From Bacillota bacterium (GTDB lineage: Bacteria > Bacillota > Dehalobacteriia > UBA4068), in assembly GCA_009778255.1 (NCBI GenBank), contig WRKD01000163.1:1-11159 (forward strand): a DNA stretch of 11,159 nt, written 5' to 3'. Below the pieces are notes generated by a model that saw nothing but the letters and a program-made list of their open reading frames with translations, did no database searches and was not told the origin of the DNA. Positions within the stretch are counted from its first letter, which is position 1. Each line of letters begins with the position of its first letter. Below, piece after piece: positions 8,116 through 11,159 of this stretch. Both the position numbers and the translations under genes were made by a program.

Positions 8116-8511
8116 TTAACGTTTTGAGAATTGGCTGGCTTTGCGGGCCTTCTTTAAGCCATATTTACGTCTTTCTTTCATACGCGGGTCTCGCGTTATA
8201 AACCCGGCCGTTTTCAAAGCCGGCCGCATTTCTGTATCTGCCTGTACCAAAGCGCGCGCTATACCATGGCGCACCGCCCCGGCCTGGCCGGAAATACCGC
8301 CGCCTTTAACATAAGCCGTAACATCGTATTTGCCAAGGGTGGAGGTCAATTCCAAAGGCTGGCGTACGATCATTTCCAGGGTTTTTTTGCCGAAATATTG
8401 ATCCAGCTCTTTTTCATTTACAAGTATAGCGCCGTTGCCCTGGCTTATCCACACTTTAGCTATGGCGTTTTTGCGTCTGCCGGTACCGTAGAATTTCATT
8501 TCTTTAGCCAC
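8116..8511 (-). CDS. rpsI: 30S ribosomal protein S9
   Basis: S9 binds the head of the 30S subunit, and its C-terminal tail reaches the P-site tRNA. The 131 residues are full length and show YGTGRRKNAIAKVW near the start, VKGGGISGQAGAVRHGIARAL in the middle and the basic tail ending QFSKR, as in all bacterial S9. The start codon is GTG, with AGGAGG (8525-8520) 8 nt upstream; the next ATG is four codons further in. The gene follows rplM by 18 nt and the binding site fills that gap. The L13-S9 pair is one of the most conserved gene orders in bacteria. An intrinsic terminator follows. Confidence 0.98.
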   Translation of the reverse strand: MAKEMKFYGTGRRKNAIAKVWISQGNGAILVNEKELDQYFGKKTLEMIVRQPLELTSTLGKYDVTAYVKGGGISGQAGAVRHGIARALVQADTEMRPALKTAGFITRDPRMKERRKYGLKKARKASQFSKR

Positions 8512-8529
8512 AATATTTTCCTCCTCCCT

Positions 8530-8964
8530 TTATAGTTGCCATTCCCACACCCGCGGTTGCTGCGCGGCATGGGGATGTTCGCTTCCCGCATAAACTTTCA
8601 GCTTCTTAGCTATAGCGCGGCCCAGCTTATTATGGGGCAGCATGCCCTTTACGGCTTTTTCTACCGCCAGCGTGGGTTTAGTTTCCATCAATTCGCTGTA
8701 AACGGTTTCTTTTATCCCTCCGGGATAGCCGGAATGGCGGTAATACTTTTTCTTATTCAGCTTATTGCCGGTAAGCACAACTTTTTCGGCATTTATGATG
8801 ATCACGAAATCGCCGGTATCTAAATGCGGCGTGAAGATAGGTTTATGTTTACCCCTAAGTATACGGGCGGCTTCCGTAGCCAAACGGCCCAAAGCTTTAC
8901 CTTCGGCATCCAGCACATACCAGTTCTTCACAATATCCGCCGGCTTAGCCATAAACGTATTCAA
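8530..8964 (-). CDS. rplM: 50S ribosomal protein L13 (TTG start)
   Basis: L13 is an early-assembly protein of the 50S subunit. With a TTG start at 8964 the protein is 144 residues, the normal length, and begins (M)NTFMAKPADIVKNWYVLD like other Bacillota L13. It continues with GRLATEAARILRGKHKP, FTPHLDTGDFV, YYRHSGYPGG, AVKGMLPHNKLGR and the KVYAGSEHPHAAQQP signature near the end. An in-frame ATG exists 10 codons upstream at 8994. It would place the strong AGGAGG site (8979-8974) inside the gene and add residues not seen in the family, so it is rejected. This is the first gene of the rplM-rpsI operon, transcribed from a perfect-consensus promoter about 315 bp upstream with a long leader. Confidence 0.97.
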   Translation of the reverse strand: MNTFMAKPADIVKNWYVLDAEGKALGRLATEAARILRGKHKPIFTPHLDTGDFVIIINAEKVVLTGNKLNKKKYYRHSGYPGGIKETVYSELMETKPTLAVEKAVKGMLPHNKLGRAIAKKLKVYAGSEHPHAAQQPRVWEWQL

Positions 8965-8979
8965 ACTATTTCCCCTCCT
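8962..8979 (-). promoter_or_regulatory. Ribosome binding site and TTG start of rplM
   Basis: AGGAGG at 8979-8974, 9 nt before TTG at 8964-8962. A TTG start with a near-perfect binding site may keep L13 output in balance; that purpose is a guess. Confidence 0.8.
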
Positions 8980-9270
8980 TAAATAGCTCATCACTAGAAA
9001 GCACAGTAATATATTTTAAAAGGAAAATCATATGCAGCCAAGTTTATTGCCAACGGGGCGGAAGTCAATAAGCCAACCCTGCATTTTTATCTTCCCATTT
9101 CCTTAAGGGCGCCTCTAAATACCCACTCATCACCATCTTCGCTGCCCTTTTTCCGCCAAGACTGCGTTGTCGCCGCTTCACGTAACTTTAGGCTACGCTT
9201 CAGCTCCTTCGCTTTGCCAGGCGAAAAAGTAGCTGGTGAATATGGCAATTCGGAGTAATTTGAGATACCC
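8965..9270 (-). promoter_or_regulatory. Long 5' leader of rplM-rpsI
   Basis: About 305 nt lie between the predicted transcription start and the L13 start codon. The distal part (about 9100-9270) is GC-richer and has an open frame, but that frame opens at ATG 9278, inside the -10 box and before the transcript start, so it is probably not translated from this promoter. A hairpin with AGCT ends and a TTCGC/GCGAA core can form around 9200-9232. The proximal part holds a second stem-loop at 9033-9083 and an AT-rich stretch before the ribosome binding site. Leaders of L13 operons can bind a ribosomal protein in other Bacillota; I cannot match this one to a described family. Confidence 0.5.
9033..9083 (-). 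promoter_or_regulatory. Stem-loop in the rplM leader, possible autoregulatory site
   Basis: TGCAG/CTGCA arms (9083-9079 and 9037-9033) enclose an inner TTATTG/CAATAA stem (9071-9066 and 9049-9044), with an internal loop between the two stems and a GC-rich apical loop. The position, about 70 nt before the start codon, suits control by a ribosomal protein. This is an inference from pairing alone. Confidence 0.3.
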
Positions 9271-9276
9271 TTAATC

Positions 9277-9305
9277 ATTATAGCGACGCCGGCCCCCCTT
9301 GTCAA
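9277..9305 (-). promoter_or_regulatory. Perfect-consensus sigma-A promoter for rplM-rpsI
   Basis: On the minus strand, TTGACA (9305-9300), a 17-bp spacer and TATAAT (9282-9277): all 12 bases and the spacing match the ideal. Transcription should start near 9270. This strength fits ribosomal protein genes. Confidence 0.9.
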
Positions 9306-9349
9306 GACCCCCACTGCCCTGAAGAAATTATAACCCCTTTAAAATTAAG

Positions 9350-9420
9350 CGGCGCGATGTCCCCCAGGGGATATTTTCTTGCCCTTTCAGGCCAATTCAC
9401 CTTAAGGGCAACCGCCCTAC
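9350..9420. repeat. Repeat-like element sharing its ends with the argG-tail repeat
   Basis: It starts CGGCGCGATGT (9350-9360) and ends CGCCCTAC (9413-9420). The argG-tail repeat has CGGTGCGATGT at 94-104 and CGCCCTAC at 113-120, in the same orientation: 10 of 11 and 8 of 8 matches. The two copies are 27 and 71 bp long. The interior here carries a perfect 8-bp inverted repeat, TTGCCCTT (9379-9386) and AAGGGCAA (9404-9411). No coding sequence is seen. It may be a small dispersed palindromic element. Confidence 0.4.
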
Positions 9421-9600
9421 ATAAAATGATAATACATTTAATAGTAAATAATCATGATATTGTAGAAGTTAATTTGATATTTTATAAAAAATTAATGAAA
9501 ATTTATCATAATTACAAAAATTACCCCAAAAAATGGTTTATGCTTCACGAATATTATTAATGAATTTGAGAGTTTTCACTATTTGTGATATTAAATAATC
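9421..9600 (+). other. AT-rich intergenic stretch
   Basis: Very AT-rich, with no gene and no binding site before any open frame. It separates the leftward ribosomal operon from the structured region to the right. A plausible rightward promoter ends it; a second, weaker one (TTGTAG, 17 bp, TATAAA) is at 9460-9488. In DNA this AT-rich such matches occur easily by chance. Confidence 0.5.
9566..9594 (+). promoter_or_regulatory. Candidate promoter of the structured region
   Basis: TTGAGA (9566-9571), a 17-bp spacer and TATTAA (9589-9594): 5 of 6 and 4 of 6 consensus bases. It would start a transcript near 9601, just before the first G-run and the hairpin array. Confidence 0.35.
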
Positions 9601-9606
9601 TGGTTT

Positions 9607-9729
9607 GGGGGGGGATGTACAAGGGGGGAGAGGTTTTGAGCCACAGAAAAGCGATTGTTTGCTTTTCACACCAATTTATCATCACGATTGAGGCATAAAG
9701 CGGGTAAAGCCCGCGTTAATAGGGGGAGA
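9607..9729 (+). other. Structured unit 1 (G-runs plus two hairpins)
   Basis: Runs of eight G (9607-9614) and six G (9623-9628) come first. A perfect 7-bp hairpin follows, GAAAAGC (9646-9652) and GCTTTTC (9661-9667), then 32 nt, then a second hairpin, GCGGG (9700-9704) and CCCGC (9710-9714), then GGGGGAGA (9722-9729). The same order and nearly the same spacing recur in the next unit with different loops and linkers, which suggests a conserved folded RNA rather than a plain sequence repeat. The strand is not certain. I know no RNA family that fits. Confidence 0.35.
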
Positions 9730-9747
9730 TTCAGAAAAGAGAGTGAA

Positions 9748-9853
9748 GGGGGGATAATTAAAAAAAGAAAAGCTTCTATAAAGATAGTGCTTTTCAAGTC
9801 CAACAGACATCTAGCACCTGACAGCAGCGGGCTTGAGCCCGCATTGGGGGAGA
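9748..9853 (+). other. Structured unit 2 (same architecture as unit 1)
   Basis: Six G (9748-9753), then GAAAAGC (9767-9773) and GCTTTTC (9789-9795) with a small CTAT/ATAG stem inside the loop, then 31 nt, then GCGGGC-TTGA-GCCCGC (9827-9842), then GGGGGAGA (9846-9853). Both stems have the same core sequences as in unit 1, while the 31-nt linker does not resemble the 32-nt linker of unit 1. Confidence 0.35.
9760..9795 (-). terminator. Terminator-like hairpin on the minus strand inside unit 2
   Basis: Read leftward, the GAAAAGC/GCTTTTC stem (9795-9767, with the extra inner CTAT/ATAG pairing) is followed at once by seven T (9766-9760). It would stop leftward transcripts before they reach the rplM promoter. 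The stem is AT-rich, so its strength is doubtful. Confidence 0.35.
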
Positions 9854-9891
9854 AAGATGAAAATTTTATATTCTAACCAAAATTAAGTTTT

Positions 9892-9924
9892 AAAAAAGCC
9901 GCCGCTTAAAAAAAGCACGACGGC
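9892..9924 (-). terminator. Probable intrinsic terminator for leftward transcription
   Basis: On the minus strand GCCGTCGT (9924-9917) pairs with GCGGCGGC (9905-9898) over 8 bp including two G-U pairs, then six T follow (9897-9892). On the plus strand the same two positions are C-A mismatches and no T-run follows, so the structure fits a leftward RNA better. No leftward gene lies to its right in this window, which is odd. Confidence 0.5.
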
Positions 9925-9936
9925 GTAAAGTTGAAA

Positions 9937-10008
9937 GCCGGCTATTGGTAAAAGCAAAATAGCGGCTAATGCCGGGAGGTAAAACATAATAAAAGTTTTA
10001 CCTCCGGC
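9937..10008. other. Two strong hairpins before the exported-protein gene
   Basis: Hairpin A pairs GCC-g-GCTATT (9937-9946) with AATAGC-g-GC (9958-9966), leaving one bulged base. Hairpin B pairs GCCG-g-GAGGTAAAAC (9971-9985) with GTTTTACCTCCGGC (9995-10008): 14 bp with one bulged G and a 9-nt loop. Neither has a T-run after it on either strand, so they are not simple terminators. Hairpin B holds an SD-like GGGAGG in its left arm, and its right arm CCTCC could alternatively pair with the true binding site GGAGG at 10082-10086. Such a switch is speculative. Confidence 0.45.
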
Positions 10009-10094
10009 GGAAAAGGGAGAACCACAACTCCAGAAAAAAAGAGGCATAATAAAAATATTATAAATAAATAAAATTTAAAATGGAGGATTAAAAA

Positions 10095-11159
10095 ATGAAA
10101 AAGAAATATATAGCGATTACAGTAATAGCCCTATTAACGATTTGCCTTATTATCCCAATTGTAGCATCTGCGGGAATGATAGGAGTAAGACCAGCTGATT
10201 TACCTGCTTCAGCTATAGAACTAGATGCAACATTTACTAATTCAACAAGCGGAAACAACGCGCTAATAGCAATATGGCAAGATATTGATGGTGTGTATGT
10301 TCTGGTAGATAGGAATCCTTCAAATTCACTTAATAATAACTCAAAGCTTAATGGCTCCCCCTTTGTACTAATTAAGACATATTCTGAAACAGGTATTCCT
10401 GGATTAAAAAGTATAAAGAAAGATAATGTGTTTGACTTAATAGTATTTAGAGATGTCATTGTTAGCGAGCAGAATAAGCTAGAGCTATGGGTAGGTAATG
10501 GAACAGGCAACAGTGTGATTAACGGCACAGAACTAAAGATAGTTGGATTGATTAAGGTGACTTATTATGATGAGATAGAATCAGATAACGCAATTGACCT
10601 TGATTTTAAACAGGTTTTGGGAGATGATTTTGCAACATTTACCATTAAAGGAATTGGGGATACGGAAAAATTGGGGTATAAGTTTAGCCATTGGGTGGAT
10701 AAAGACGGTAATATATATGACTTGGATGATGAGATTGAAATCAATGAGGATCTTGATTTATTTGCAGTATGGGAAGAAGATCCCACTCAAACAAAAAAAC
10801 TGAGCTATACAGTTGAGCATTATCGTATTGACGAAACAATTCCATTTGCAGAAGAGTATAAACCTGTAGATGTTTGGGTCAACGCGACTACCATTGAAGT
10901 AATTTCTGTTAGTAATTTAGCACCAACTGGATATGAGCAAGATTCTATCGATCACGAGTTGCCATGTGACGTTAATAATGGAGAAGTGATCAAGGTCTTT
11001 TATAAGAAAGTGATCTTTAAAGTAACCTGGGTAGATGAAGACGGCACTGTATTAGATACTGAAAACTATTACTATGGCGATATGCCGAGCTACAAGAAAG
11101 CTGAACCGACCAAGACTGCGACCGCACAGTACACATTTGCATTCAGCGGTTGGGATCCC
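10095..11159 (+). CDS. Exported protein with InlB-type repeats, 3' end missing
   Basis: A gene open to the window end: 355 codons are seen and no stop. ATG 10095 has GGAGG (10082-10086) 8 nt upstream. The protein begins with a clear signal peptide (MKKK, a hydrophobic core at about 6-23, and a likely cut after ASA at 24-26). Residues about 27-155 are an unrecognised, Asn-rich, probably beta-rich domain. Residues about 170-227 form a Listeria-Bacteroides (InlB B) repeat (GYKFSHWVDKDG...LFAVWEE). Residues 237-304 fit the SYTVEHY...VFYKK module often found beside such repeats. From 307 comes another module, VTWVDEDGTVLDTENYYYG...YTFAFSGW, cut by the window end. Such proteins are usually large, secreted or wall-anchored, and act in adhesion; that role is inferred. 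An anchor (LPXTG or SLH) would lie beyond the window. No good promoter sits close by, so it may be read through the structured region. Confidence 0.9.
   Translation, partial: MKKKYIAITVIALLTICLIIPIVASAGMIGVRPADLPASAIELDATFTNSTSGNNALIAIWQDIDGVYVLVDRNPSNSLNNNSKLNGSPFVLIKTYSETGIPGLKSIKKDNVFDLIVFRDVIVSEQNKLELWVGNGTGNSVINGTELKIVGLIKVTYYDEIESDNAIDLDFKQVLGDDFATFTIKGIGDTEKLGYKFSHWVDKDGNIYDLDDEIEINEDLDLFAVWEEDPTQTKKLSYTVEHYRIDETIPFAEEYKPVDVWVNATTIEVISVSNLAPTGYEQDSIDHELPCDVNNGEVIKVFYKKVIFKVTWVDEDGTVLDTENYYYGDMPSYKKAEPTKTATAQYTFAFSGWDP

Noticed and set aside
8965..8994. Longer L13 starting at ATG 8994
   Set aside because: The strong AGGAGG would lie inside the gene. The TTG at 8964 gives the usual family start and length.
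9087..9314. Leftward open frame of 75 codons in the rplM leader
   Set aside because: Its possible starts lie inside or upstream of the consensus promoter boxes, there is no ribosome binding site, and I recognise no family.
9357..9560. Rightward open frame of 67 codons
   Set aside because: No ribosome binding site; it runs from the repeat element into AT-rich DNA with a composition change midway.
9607..9853. CRISPR array or retron RNA
   Set aside because: Only two units without identical repeats, and no cas or reverse transcriptase gene in the window.
9655..9876. Rightward open frame of 73 codons with a TTG start
   Set aside because: It spans the hairpin array, has no binding site, and starts inside a hairpin loop. 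The RNA structure explains the region better.
9607..10094. c-di-GMP (types I and II), TPP, cobalamin, SAM, glycine or Moco riboswitch
   Set aside because: I looked for the conserved cores of these families and found none. The tandem layout recalls glycine riboswitches, but the sequences do not match.
10088..10786. Two leftward open frames opposite the exported-protein gene
   Set aside because: They are antisense to a well supported coding sequence with signal peptide and repeats, and have no family resemblance.

Overview
The window looks like a piece of an anaerobic, low-to-mid GC Bacillota (Firmicutes) chromosome, probably Clostridia or Negativicutes. The reasons are strong AGGAGG-type ribosome binding sites, sigma-A promoters, the clostridial style of L13/S9 and ArgG, a very large multi-PAS hybrid kinase beside an HD-GYP regulator, and an exported protein with InlB-type repeats. 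The genus cannot be named from the sequence alone.

Layout. Positions 1 to about 9300 are all read leftward (minus strand). From right to left they are: rplM-rpsI (ribosomal proteins L13 and S9), with a perfect-consensus promoter, a leader of about 300 nt and an intrinsic terminator; a tight four-gene operon with its own promoter, made of an HD-GYP response regulator, a 1412-residue tripartite hybrid histidine kinase, mobB and moaC; and argG, with its own promoter that overlaps a sequence like an ArgR/AhrC box. The operon couples a signalling pair, whose predicted output is c-di-GMP hydrolysis, to two molybdenum cofactor genes. Gene contacts inside it are an 8-nt overlap, a 14-nt gap and a 1-nt TAATG overlap.

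From about 9306 to 10094 no convincing gene is seen. This stretch holds a short repeat-like element whose ends match a repeat at the argG 3' end, an AT-rich segment, and then about 400 nt packed with at least seven hairpins and five runs of G. Two successive segments share one architecture: a GAAAAGC/GCTTTTC stem, 31-32 nt, a GCGGG/CCCGC stem, then GGGGGAGA. This could be a long structured leader or a non-coding RNA. Two of the hairpins are followed by T-runs on the minus strand and look like leftward terminators.

The only rightward gene starts at 10095 and runs off the window. It encodes an exported protein with a signal peptide and InlB/Listeria-Bacteroides-type repeat modules, probably a surface adhesin-like protein. 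The best candidates for something undescribed are the structured region before this gene and the operon joining signalling to cofactor synthesis.
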